From an uncultured Kordiimonas sp. (lineage in GTDB: Bacteria; Pseudomonadota; Alphaproteobacteria; Sphingomonadales; Kordiimonadaceae): a DNA stretch of 64,000 nucleotides. Within the stretch, counting starts at the first letter, position 1, and each line of letters starts with the position of its first letter. This document shows positions 35,498 to 43,564 of this stretch, piece by piece. The notes under the pieces are model-generated. The model was given only the letters and a program-made list of their open reading frames with translations. It searched no databases and was not told where the DNA came from. Location of the stretch: NCBI GenBank assembly GCA_947492375.1, contig CANLMI010000003.1:124001-188000 (forward strand), read 5' to 3'. A program made the position numbers and the translations under genes.

Positions 35498-36583
35498 ATG
35501 TTCAGCATCGATTCCTTAAAGGCCAGTGTTAATTCGAGCATTACATTGGATGATGTAAGCAATACACGCGATAATAACTATAATTTATTGAGGTTTTTAG
35601 CGGCTGCAGGTGTTATTGTATCACATAGTTTCCCTCTTAGTTATGGGCCAGGCACTCATGAGCCATTATCTGATACTCTTGGATTTTCGCTGGGCAGATT
35701 ATGTGTCTATATTTTCTTTGTTATAAGTGGTTTTCTGATCGCAAAGAGCTTTTGCCAGCGAAAGAGTATGCTTGATTATACTTTGGCTAGGATACTTAGA
35801 ATATTTCCAGCTTTGATATTAGTCGTTTTGTTATCAGCTCTGATTCTTGGGCCTATCATGAGTTCGTTACCCTTTAGCGCATACTTTAATAATATAAGTG
35901 TCTATACATATATAATTAAAAATATCTCGCTTGTATCTCTGCAATTTGGAATAGACGGCGTATTCAGTAATAATATATATCCAGATGCAATTAATGGCTC
36001 ACTTTGGACGTTACCATATGAAGTTGCATGCTATGTAATGATAGCGTTTCTAGGACTTGTTGGAATATTTCATTCCAGATTTATGTTATTTGGGGTGTTG
36101 TTAATTTATGGTGTCGTGTGGATATATTACACTAATAATAGTTACGACAATGCTATTTGGTATAAGTTAGGGATATTCTTAGAGTTATCTCTTTACTTTT
36201 TGGCTGGCTCAATTTGTTATATATACCGTAGTAAAATATACCTTAATTTTTGGCTTATGATTGGTCTATTGATATCGTCCTGCGCGTTTATTGGTACCGA
36301 TATGTTTAAATTTATGTTCTTACCAGGGCTAACAATGGCGATCTTTTACATTGTGTATATTCCGGGTGGGTTTTTAAGGGCATATAATAAATTAGGCGAT
36401 TATTCCTATGGTCTATATATCATCGCTTTTCCTACCCAACAGGTCTTGGCTTCTTTAATAACCGACATTTCCGCAACTGAAATGATGGTTTCTGCATTTT
36501 TTCTTACGTTATCTTTATCTATTATTAGTTGGCATATTATAGAAAAGCCATGTCTTAGATTGCGCCGATATTTTATCAGTTAA
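35498..36583 (+). CDS. Membrane-bound acyltransferase (acyltransferase 3/OafA family)
   Basis: A 361-residue, roughly ten-helix membrane protein from the ATG at 35498. It starts RDNNYNLLRFLAAAGVIVSHSFPL, carrying the family's N-terminal arginine and the catalytic-type histidine in SHSFP. FVISGFLIAKSF and GSLWTLPYEVACYV follow, both conserved. Such proteins transfer acetyl or succinyl groups to exopolysaccharide or O-antigen sugars on the periplasmic side. It lies 90 bases after the FrhB-like gene and ends that run of plus-strand genes. Confidence 0.88.
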   Translation: MFSIDSLKASVNSSITLDDVSNTRDNNYNLLRFLAAAGVIVSHSFPLSYGPGTHEPLSDTLGFSLGRLCVYIFFVISGFLIAKSFCQRKSMLDYTLARILRIFPALILVVLLSALILGPIMSSLPFSAYFNNISVYTYIIKNISLVSLQFGIDGVFSNNIYPDAINGSLWTLPYEVACYVMIAFLGLVGIFHSRFMLFGVLLIYGVVWIYYTNNSYDNAIWYKLGIFLELSLYFLAGSICYIYRSKIYLNFWLMIGLLISSCAFIGTDMFKFMFLPGLTMAIFYIVYIPGGFLRAYNKLGDYSYGLYIIAFPTQQVLASLITDISATEMMVSAFFLTLSLSIISWHIIEKPCLRLRRYFIS

Positions 36584-37008
36584 TTCGTTTCAAATTGCGT
36601 ACTTGCTAACCCTGATCCTCTAATATGTTTATCTAATACTAGGGTGCTCTGAGATATTCAGAGTATTGATTTAGTTTGTTATCAAAATGCTAAATATAGA
36701 TAAGCGGGTAGGAGAAGGTATAGGTGAAGACTTTTAATAGAAACACTCGCCATTATGAATGTGTTGTGGTGCTCAGGTGGTATCATAGTTAAAGTTAACT
36801 GATTAGGTTGGTTTAGTAAGTATGCTTTACTAATTCTTATTTTATTTGGTGCCTATTGATTGTTAATGCCTCTTAAGCCTTAACTAATCGTTTGGAAACT
36901 ATAACGCGTCTGAAAATGGCTACATATTCGCTTGTTACTAATGCATGATTATAAAGGCGAATATTGGTGTTATATGTAATTGAATGATTTCTACTATAAT
37001 CATAACAA
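36584..37008 (+). other. Gene-free stretch downstream of the acyltransferase gene
   Basis: 425 AT-rich bases with many stops in all frames. A 22-codon GTG frame at about 36724 reads like nothing complete; it has a faint IS6-transposase-like pattern that I rejected. A weak hairpin (TTAGTAA/TTTACTAA) lies near 36818. No gene, RNA or repeat could be supported. Confidence 0.5.
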
Positions 37009-37042
37009 AAACCCCCGGAGTAATTTCTTACTCCGGGGGTTT
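37009..37042. terminator. Strong bidirectional terminator after the PEP-CTERM gene
   Basis: A perfect 15-bp stem (core ACCCCCGGAGTAA) with a 4-base loop TTTC is flanked by A and T tracts, so it can work on both strands. It sits 28 bases past the stop of the minus-strand PEP-CTERM gene. Confidence 0.85.
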
Positions 37043-37069
37043 GCTATTCTTTTTTGGTTACGCTTGAGA

Positions 37070-37579
37070 TTAAGCGAAATCTACTGCACTGCGCTCGCGG
37101 CGGCGAAGTTGTAGACCTACAAGGCCGAAACCAAGGATCATCATCAACCATGTTGCTGGCTCTGGGATGAATGCAACGCGGAATGTACCACCGCTAGGTG
37201 TTGCAGAATCACCAAATACTACACGAACGAAGTCTTCGCTGAGGTCTAGGCCGTTTGTGTTGAAACGAACAACACTGCCTGGGCCAGTATCACTGAGGCC
37301 TGTACCTAGAAGAGTGTTACCGTGGAAAACACTAAATTGTACGCCTGAAATGTTTGTAACATTTATCAACCATGCAACGTGTGCACCAACTGTATCCAAA
37401 ACAAAAGTTTGTTCGTCTTCGAAACCTGGATCATTTGGTCCAACATTTACACCAAATGTACTTTCGTGAACAAGAACACCTTCTTCAACTGTACCGTCTG
37501 GAAGATTAAAAGTAGTATTAGCTTGTGCGCCAAGGGCAACGAAGAAACAAGCTGTAATGGCCATAACTAACCGTTTCAT
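37070..37579 (-). CDS. PEP-CTERM sorting-domain protein
   Basis: This 169-residue exported protein has a signal peptide (MKRLVMAITACFFVALGAQA) and a beta-rich central part with no recognised enzyme fold. Its C-terminal sorting tail is the motif PEPATWLMM, a hydrophobic helix (ILGFGLVGLQ) and a basic cluster (LRRRER). The tail is close to the PEPxxWA-CTERM form that goes with exosortase V in alphaproteobacteria. AAGGAG precedes the ATG. It is the only protein of this kind in the window and so the best candidate substrate for the exosortase. Confidence 0.88.
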   Translation of the reverse strand: MKRLVMAITACFFVALGAQANTTFNLPDGTVEEGVLVHESTFGVNVGPNDPGFEDEQTFVLDTVGAHVAWLINVTNISGVQFSVFHGNTLLGTGLSDTGPGSVVRFNTNGLDLSEDFVRVVFGDSATPSGGTFRVAFIPEPATWLMMILGFGLVGLQLRRRERSAVDFA

Positions 37580-38135
37580 AGTGCGCTCCTTTCAGTCTGA
37601 GCATCCCTGTGACATTAAGCAATTGCACCAGGGCTTTTTTTATTAAAATTGTTCCTTATCGGGTTGATCCCGCCTTAGGAATTGTTGTTATAGCAAAGGA
37701 TATGGATATTAACAATCTGTTAACCATGTTTGCTGATGTTTTAGCTCAAATTTACTGCCATGTGTTGCAAAGGTGTTTCATTTCGTAACGGAACTGTCCC
37801 TTTTTGGAACGGTTAGTCGTAGTGAATTCCTGTTAATAACGCGAATCATAAGGAAAACAAAGGTAATGTCAGCCGTCATTAGCTGATTAAACACTTATAA
37901 TAGCGATAAAATCTGATGATATTAATTCTATCGTAATTTTTTTATTCTTATAAATATCAATATAAGAAAGTATCATTGTTCATAATTTTGCTTATTTTGC
38001 CGGCCATAATGGTCATGAAATTAAAATTGCCTTCAGTGCTGTTAAGAATGTTGTAGGGTGATACACGAAAAAAGCTGTCGCGGTAATTAGGCATCATTTA
38101 TGATACCGTCGCGACATTAGAGGAGACTAAAACCC
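37580..38135. other. Divergent intergenic region between PEP-CTERM and AAA ATPase genes
   Basis: 556 AT-rich bases. The left end holds the leader of the PEP-CTERM gene with a GC-poor hairpin (CCCTG...CAGGG, 37605-37633) followed on the plus strand by seven T, which resembles a weak terminator with no gene to serve. The right end holds the inverted repeat at 38076-38116 and a GAGGAG ribosome-binding sequence. No open frame of note was seen between. Confidence 0.5.
38076..38116. promoter_or_regulatory. Nested inverted repeat in the leader of the AAA ATPase gene
   Basis: Outer arms TGTCGCG and CGCGACA enclose an inner ATCAT-TT-ATGAT hairpin. The whole dyad ends 19 bases before the GTG start and just before the GAGGAG ribosome-binding sequence. 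It could be a protein-binding dyad or an mRNA hairpin that controls translation. GC-rich arms in otherwise AT-rich intergenic DNA make chance less likely. Confidence 0.45.
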
Positions 38136-39728
38136 GTGGGTTTTTTATTTGGCAAGCGTAAAAAGGATAGTATTGTTTCTGCAGTGGAGGGAAACAAAAC
38201 TGCTAATCGATCGATTAGTGAGCGGGAGACTATTGCTGCTATTAAGAACAAGACTAAGTCTACAACGACTGGAGGTCAGCCCGCCCCGCATGTAGTCACG
38301 CCGAAGCCATCGGATACGCCAGAAACCAAGGAAGGGCCTCGTGATATGCGAGGTTTATTGCCTAAAAAGGCTAAAGGCCCCGTGGGTAATGATACAGGGT
38401 TGAAAAGCGGTAGTATTGTTTCTGCTGTAAGTGCACAGAACCAGGCCCAGAATTATACATCCGCAGAAAATATTTCAGAGAAAAAGACGCGAAAAATAAA
38501 CTCTATCCAATTTAGAACGCTTGCTTCTGACCGACCTAACCGGAATGCTGTGAACGATAGTGATTATGAGCGGTCCAGATTGAAATTGAGAGAGATTTTT
38601 GCCCCTAGTGCACCTGTATTAAATAAGGAACATTTTGCTGGCCGTACCGAAGAGTTAGAACGGGCTATTTCTTCGATCGAAAATGAGCGTATGCATCTTG
38701 TCATATACGGTAAACGCGGTTGGGGTAAGACAAGCTTTACAAATACGCTTTCAAATATTGCATCAGAAGCAGGTTATATTGTTTGTCGCGCATCTTGTAG
38801 TCGTGACATTAAATATTCAGATATTTTCAGGAATTTCTTATCTGAAATTCCCCTAATTCACGACAGTAGATATATATCTGGTCATACACGTGAATTATCA
38901 AAAGAAACTTTAGCAAAGCATTTACCTGCAGGAGATTTTGGCCCGAGAGAGTTGACCGAGGCGGTAGCTAATATGACAGCAACCCGGGCAATTTTTGTAC
39001 TAGACGAATACGACCGTGCCCAAGACCCAACCTTGACGACAGCCTTGGCTGAAACGCTCAAGAATTTCTCTGACCGGGCGGTCCGTGTATCGGTTATTAT
39101 TGTTGGTGTTGCTGATACGCTCGGTGAAATGCTTGGGGCACACGAATCAATTAGGAGAAATATTGTTGGGCTGCCAATGCGCTTGCTATCAAGCCCTGAA
39201 TTTGATGAACTTTTAGATATAGGTGAAGCTGAAACTCGAGTTGAATTTCCCACTGGTGTCAGGGAACGGTTAGCAAATCTATCACGTCAGGTACCGTATT
39301 TTACTCGGCTTTTATGCTTGCATGCTGGACAAAATGCACTTGCCAACGAACGCTGGAATGTAACGAATATTGATGTTGATTATGCGAAAGAACAGGCTTT
39401 GTTTGACACAAAGCCTTTATTATCACGGTATCATCGTCGGTTAATAGAAGATGCAGATAATGCCGTCCTGAAATCATTCCTAATTAGTATTGCGCGTGTC
39501 AAAACTAATGATAAAGGTGATTTCAATGTTTCCGAAGTGCTGGATGAATATCAAAAATTAACGGGTACTGTAGTTTCCAAGTTATCAGTTGGAAGCAGGC
39601 TTTCACTCCTTGCGAAAGAAGAAGTTGCCTTTGTTACTAAATTCGAACGAGATCACAAATTAGTCTATCGCCTTACTGATCCGTTGACTGGTTTTTACTT
39701 GCGCCTTCGTTATGAACATGATGTTTAA
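38136..39728 (+). CDS. Orc1/Cdc6-like AAA ATPase in the EPS locus
   Basis: A 530-residue cytoplasmic protein starting at a GTG with GAGGAG upstream. Residues 1-150 are polar, proline- and lysine-rich and probably disordered; they carry a repeated SIVSAV element (about 12-17 and 93-98). Then comes FAGRTEELERAI, Walker A YGKRGWGKTS (191-200), Walker B AIFVLDEYD (285-292) and sensor-like RVSVIIVGVADTLGEM. A C-terminal winged-helix-like region follows (SKLSVGSRLSLLAKEEVAFV). The layout recalls archaeal Orc1/Cdc6 and related prokaryotic P-loop ATPases. Its role among polysaccharide genes is unknown; regulation or a scaffold for the machinery is possible. Confidence 0.75.
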   Translation: MGFLFGKRKKDSIVSAVEGNKTANRSISERETIAAIKNKTKSTTTGGQPAPHVVTPKPSDTPETKEGPRDMRGLLPKKAKGPVGNDTGLKSGSIVSAVSAQNQAQNYTSAENISEKKTRKINSIQFRTLASDRPNRNAVNDSDYERSRLKLREIFAPSAPVLNKEHFAGRTEELERAISSIENERMHLVIYGKRGWGKTSFTNTLSNIASEAGYIVCRASCSRDIKYSDIFRNFLSEIPLIHDSRYISGHTRELSKETLAKHLPAGDFGPRELTEAVANMTATRAIFVLDEYDRAQDPTLTTALAETLKNFSDRAVRVSVIIVGVADTLGEMLGAHESIRRNIVGLPMRLLSSPEFDELLDIGEAETRVEFPTGVRERLANLSRQVPYFTRLLCLHAGQNALANERWNVTNIDVDYAKEQALFDTKPLLSRYHRRLIEDADNAVLKSFLISIARVKTNDKGDFNVSEVLDEYQKLTGTVVSKLSVGSRLSLLAKEEVAFVTKFERDHKLVYRLTDPLTGFYLRLRYEHDV

Positions 39729-39790
39729 TTCAGATTGCCAGACATTAGTTCGAAACAACATATCCCCTCCTTTATTTGCTTGAGATCGTT

Positions 39791-40963
39791 ATGAAGAAAA
39801 AAATTCTAATCGTTGGTACTGGCTATGTTGGTTTAGCGAATGCCTTACTCCTTGCTCAGAAAAACTCTGTTGTAGCGTTGGATATATCTCAGGAAAAAGT
39901 TGACAGTATAAATAATAAAAGATCGCCAATTGCGGACCGCGAAATAGAAGACTTTTTAGAAAATAAAGACCTTGATCTGATCGCAACGACTGACAAAGCA
40001 TTGGCTTATAAAGATTGCGATTTTATCTTTGTTGCCACGCCTACTAATTATAATCCTGTGACGAATTATTTTGATACATCAAGTATCGAAAGTGTTTTGG
40101 AGGATATAAAGCAATATTGCCCAGAGGTTTTGACGATAATAAAGTCAACGGTACCTGTGGGGTATACTCAAAAAACAGCCGAACAATTTGGTATGTCTAA
40201 TATAGTCTTTTCACCAGAATTCTTACGTGAAGGGAAGGCGCTTTATGATAATTTATATCCTTCACGTATAATAATTGGTGAAAAGAGTGAACGCGCGCAA
40301 TCGGTTGCTGATTTGCTGCAAGACGGCGCCTGTAAAGACAATATAGAGGTGTTACTTGTTGACTCTACAGAAGCCGAAGCCGTCAAACTGTTTGCAAATA
40401 CCTACCTTGCCATGCGTGTTGCGTTTTTTAATGAACTAGACAGTTTTGCTGAGGCAAGGGAGCTAGATACAAAACAGATTATTGAGGGGATATGTTTAGA
40501 CCCCAGAATTGGCCAAGGGTATAATAACCCATCTTTTGGTTACGGTGGCTATTGTTTGCCAAAGGATACTAAACAACTTTTGGCTAATTATCGGGATGTG
40601 CCCAATAATATGATCCAGGCGATTGTTGAAGCAAACCGTACCCGAAAGGATTTTGTTGCAGAATCCATTTTGCGTAAAAAGCCGAAAACGGTTGGTGTGT
40701 ATCGTTTGGTAATGAAATCAGGGTCGGATAATTTTCGGTCAAGTTCGATCCAGAGTATTATGAAAAGATTAAAGGCTGTTGGTATTGAGGTTATTATTTA
40801 TGAGCCACAGCTTTCAGAACCACACTTTGAGAATAGCGCTATTGTCAATGATTTGAATACTTTCAAAGAAAAATCTGACCTAATTATCGCAAATAGAATT
40901 TCGCCTCAAATCGAGGACGTTAGGACAAAAATCTATTCACGTGATCTGTATGGAAGCGATTAA
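39791..40963 (+). CDS. ugd: UDP-glucose 6-dehydrogenase
   Basis: A 390-residue protein from the ATG at 39791; an upstream TTG is possible. It has the NAD fingerprint [19 protein letters not shown] and [10 protein letters not shown]. The catalytic region [15 protein letters not shown] has the active-site cysteine, and [20 protein letters not shown] is also present. Length and sequence match the short (E. coli Ugd-like) type. It makes UDP-glucuronate for an acidic sugar in the polymer, consistent with the nearby PssD/PssE-like transferase, whose Rhizobium relatives use UDP-glucuronate. Confidence 0.92.
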   Translation: MKKKILIVGTGYVGLANALLLAQKNSVVALDISQEKVDSINNKRSPIADREIEDFLENKDLDLIATTDKALAYKDCDFIFVATPTNYNPVTNYFDTSSIESVLEDIKQYCPEVLTIIKSTVPVGYTQKTAEQFGMSNIVFSPEFLREGKALYDNLYPSRIIIGEKSERAQSVADLLQDGACKDNIEVLLVDSTEAEAVKLFANTYLAMRVAFFNELDSFAEARELDTKQIIEGICLDPRIGQGYNNPSFGYGGYCLPKDTKQLLANYRDVPNNMIQAIVEANRTRKDFVAESILRKKPKTVGVYRLVMKSGSDNFRSSSIQSIMKRLKAVGIEVIIYEPQLSEPHFENSAIVNDLNTFKEKSDLIIANRISPQIEDVRTKIYSRDLYGSD

Positions 40964-40989
40964 TCCGGGTATATTATTCAGACCTGTTC

Positions 40990-41973
40990 TTACTTATTAA
41001 TGAACAGATCGATATGATATGCGTAGCTATCAGGATTGATTTCGATCATCTTGGGCTCCATTGATCTAGCCTTGACAATCGCCGCTGCCAGCTCATCCTG
41101 TGTCCGAGCCTCTATAACTAACCCCATATCACGAAAAGCACCAACTAGTTCGAATTGGTGGTCGTCGTAATGCTCGCCCATGTCGGCACGCCTCGGCATT
41201 GCAATTACAATACAGCCAAACCTGATGGCACCTAACATTGACCCAGACCCACCATGAACAATCGCAATTTTGCTTTCTTTCAAATGCCCGTTTAATGTTT
41301 CTTGTGTCAGTGTTTGTTTCACAGACATTGTTGAAGGGGCAATATCACTCTCACCTACTTGAGCGAAAACCTCTTCATTGATGAGGCCTTGGTTCTTTAA
41401 AGCATCAATATCATTTATCATTCGGTCAAAAGGCATCACAGTTCCGACCGTCAGAAAAATTTTATCTTGTTTCTGATTGCTGTCGGCAAGGGGCGCTTCT
41501 TTGAAGGGGTTACAGTAAACGGCTTTGGGGTGTTGCTTTTCAAGTTTAGGCCATTGGACTAGATACATGCCGGCGTATCGGGCGGCCAAATTACCGAATA
41601 GGGAAATAGTTTCTACCCGCGCTATTGATTCAATATAGATTACCTTGCGTTTGAAAAGCCAAGCAAGAAAGAGGGTAAAGAAGGCTGCGCCTGCGCCGGT
41701 ACTGATGACAACATCAGGTCTGATAGTGATAAAATGCCATAGAGACATCAGGCCATTTGTAAAACCAGCCCAAAGAAATTTGATGAGGCCAATTGTTTTG
41801 CGTTGCCCAAATGCGAAGTGGGGTACCAGTCGAACTTTATGATCTTCTGCTAAGCTAAGGCCGAGCGGGGTTGCTTCGGTCAGGAAATAATAATCGTGTT
41901 TTTGGGCGTACGGTAACATTTGTAATAATTGGCGCAAATGACCACCGCCGGATGCTGCAAGACACACCTTCAT
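40990..41973 (-). CDS. Fused Alg14-Alg13-like (PssD-PssE-like) glycosyltransferase
   Basis: In its 327 residues the N-terminal half (about 1-155; VCLAASGGGHLRQLLQML, DVVISTGAGAAFFT) matches the membrane-associated Alg14/PssD/CpsF part. The C-terminal half (about 165-320; IFLTVGTVMPFDRMI, IVHGGSGSMLGAIRFGC, MPRRADMGEHYDDHQFEL) matches the catalytic Alg13/PssE/CpsG part. These are usually two proteins; here they are one chain. Family members add the second sugar (glucuronate, galactose or GlcNAc) to a lipid-linked glucose. With ugd next door, glucuronate is the likely donor sugar. Confidence 0.85.
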   Translation of the reverse strand: MKVCLAASGGGHLRQLLQMLPYAQKHDYYFLTEATPLGLSLAEDHKVRLVPHFAFGQRKTIGLIKFLWAGFTNGLMSLWHFITIRPDVVISTGAGAAFFTLFLAWLFKRKVIYIESIARVETISLFGNLAARYAGMYLVQWPKLEKQHPKAVYCNPFKEAPLADSNQKQDKIFLTVGTVMPFDRMINDIDALKNQGLINEEVFAQVGESDIAPSTMSVKQTLTQETLNGHLKESKIAIVHGGSGSMLGAIRFGCIVIAMPRRADMGEHYDDHQFELVGAFRDMGLVIEARTQDELAAAIVKARSMEPKMIEINPDSYAYHIDLFINK

Positions 41974-42005
41974 AATGTTTCCCCTAGTCTTTCATTTTAT
42001 GAGAG

Positions 42006-42272
42006 TTATTCTTCGTCAACGTGGTCTGCAACACCATCATTTCTAAGGATACGAAGAAATATATAAGCACCTGTTGCAATAAATACTGCCCATGCAGATA
42101 TTGGACCTGCAATGCCGTCTAGTTCGTTACCGAGAAAGTTGCCGATTGCACACCCTAACATAGGCCAGATATAAGCGGCGATATCTTGATCTTCCTTGCG
42201 TGAAAATTGTAGGAACATACCTACTAATGCGATAAATATCGCTACTGAAACAAAGTCGTATATCGTATTCAT
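42006..42272 (-). CDS. Small membrane protein, likely XrtV sorting-system accessory protein
   Basis: This 88-residue protein has two or three hydrophobic segments (IYDFVSVAIFIALVGMFLQF, MLGCAIGNFLGNELDG, AWAVFIATGAYIFLRIL) and an acidic tail. The pattern of YD.V.VA.F..L...FLQ followed by .GCA..N.LGN fits the small accessory protein that accompanies exosortase V in sphingomonads, as I recall that family. This supports the V subtype of the exosortase in this locus. It lies 32 bases upstream of the glycosyltransferase gene on the same strand. Confidence 0.6.
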   Translation of the reverse strand: MNTIYDFVSVAIFIALVGMFLQFSRKEDQDIAAYIWPMLGCAIGNFLGNELDGIAGPISAWAVFIATGAYIFLRILRNDGVADHVDEE

Positions 42273-42335
42273 TTAAATTCCCATTTCCCTCATTAATAGC
42301 CCATATATATACGGTGTTGGCCGTTGATCAAACCA

Positions 42336-43256
42336 TTATGGTCGGTTCCAGCGTACCCCTTGATCTCTGTATGATTTGCTAAATTGCAGTGCTAGCATTG
42401 CTTTGACACGGAACCATCTTATTCGGCTAAGCATTGAGATAGCGCCTAGTTTGTGTCTAAAACCACTTATTCTATCTGATCTTAAAACTTTCAAAGAATG
42501 CACTGGAATGGACGCTAATACCAATATTGTTCTTATGCCCCATTTTATGCCAGAAAATGATTTCTCTTTTGTTTCTTCATAATCATGGCGTGTATGTCTG
42601 TCCCACTTTTGATAGATATCATCGGCGCTTGTCCGTGCAGGGTGATAAATTAACATGTCGGCCACATAGTCAAACCGTAGACCTTTTTGAATTGCAACTT
42701 TGCCCCATGCTCTGTCTTCGGCGACATGCAGGCCTGGAAATGGGCCAACCTTTTGAAAGGTCTCAGGGGTTGTCGCTAGATTGCCACTTCCGGAAAAGCC
42801 CATTTTCCCGATATATTCTTTTTGTCTATAGGCAAATATACTTTCATAGGCTTCAAGAGGTGTGAGAGCATTGATGTCTTTGCAATCTATTTTGACATCA
42901 CCGCCAATTAAGGGCGCGCTGTCATTTGATTGCAATGCTTTAATACCGTTTTTAATCCAATCTTTATCGGCGCGGCAATCCGCATCGATAAAAAAGAGAT
43001 ATTCCCCTTTGGCGTTACTAACACCCAAATTACGCGCAGGGCCAGGGCCAGGCTCTTCTTGTTTTAGGAGTTTGACAAATGGAAATTCTTTCACTTCATT
43101 ATTTGGCATATGTGTGCTGCCATTATCAACCAATAGAACTTCTATATGGTCAATTGGAAAGGATTGTTCTTTGATTGATGTCAAGCATATCTCGATCCAC
43201 TCGTGTTGATTGAGGTGGGGGATAATAACGCTTACGTCAGGATAAAAATTTTCCAT
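42336..43256 (-). CDS. Family 2 glycosyltransferase
   Basis: This 306-residue GT-A fold enzyme has SVIIPHLNQHEWIEICLTS at the N-terminus, LLVDNGSTHMPN for nucleotide binding, GPGPARNLGVSNAKGEYLFF and the metal-binding DAD in FIDADCRADKDW. A C-terminal hydrophobic/basic region probably associates with the membrane. It adds a sugar to the lipid-linked repeat unit in the cytoplasm; donor and linkage cannot be told. First of the minus-strand group 42.0-43.3 kb. Confidence 0.9.
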   Translation of the reverse strand: MENFYPDVSVIIPHLNQHEWIEICLTSIKEQSFPIDHIEVLLVDNGSTHMPNNEVKEFPFVKLLKQEEPGPGPARNLGVSNAKGEYLFFIDADCRADKDWIKNGIKALQSNDSAPLIGGDVKIDCKDINALTPLEAYESIFAYRQKEYIGKMGFSGSGNLATTPETFQKVGPFPGLHVAEDRAWGKVAIQKGLRFDYVADMLIYHPARTSADDIYQKWDRHTRHDYEETKEKSFSGIKWGIRTILVLASIPVHSLKVLRSDRISGFRHKLGAISMLSRIRWFRVKAMLALQFSKSYRDQGVRWNRP

Positions 43257-43564
43257 TATTACTACAATTTATTATAATTAAATGAGATACAGTCTATGTT
43301 CTAAATTAGAATACTCGCAATATACTTAATAATTTATGTCATTCATCATATTTAGGAATTAATTTCAATTCACTATTCATACACTCTATGCGGTGGCCGT
43401 TTTCATATCAGAAATGGGCCATTTAATTTTTATATGTAATATTTTAACCAATTACAGACAGTATGATGAGAATGAATATGAAAAATATGTTTAACATATT
43501 GAAGACATTATATATTAGACGTTGCGTAGGCTAAAAATAATTAAAACAGGGAAAAAGCGTTCCG
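43257..43564. other. Divergent AT-rich intergenic region before the initiating transferase
   Basis: 308 bases, strongly AT-rich, between the GT2 gene (leftward) and the WcaJ-type gene (rightward). It should hold both promoters, but no pair of elements stood out by eye. A purine-rich stretch (CAGGGAAAAAG) before 43565 is the probable ribosome-binding site. No gene or repeat was seen. Confidence 0.5.

Noticed and set aside
36724-36792. Short GTG frame with an F...RHY....RWY pattern, reminiscent of the N-terminus of IS6-family transposases.
   Set aside because: Only 22 codons, the spacing between the motifs is shorter than in the family, and no terminal inverted repeats or target duplications were found nearby.
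37605-37643. CCCTG...CAGGG hairpin followed by seven T on the plus strand.
   Set aside because: The stem is short with a bulge and no plus-strand gene precedes it; it might be part of the PEP-CTERM leader but cannot be supported as a terminator or small RNA.
37745-37760. Possible sigma-54 promoter (TGGCAG-N5-TTGAG, minus strand) before the PEP-CTERM gene; sigma-54 control is known for some PEP-CTERM systems.
   Set aside because: The essential GC of the -12 element is GA here and the site is about 165 bases from the start codon.
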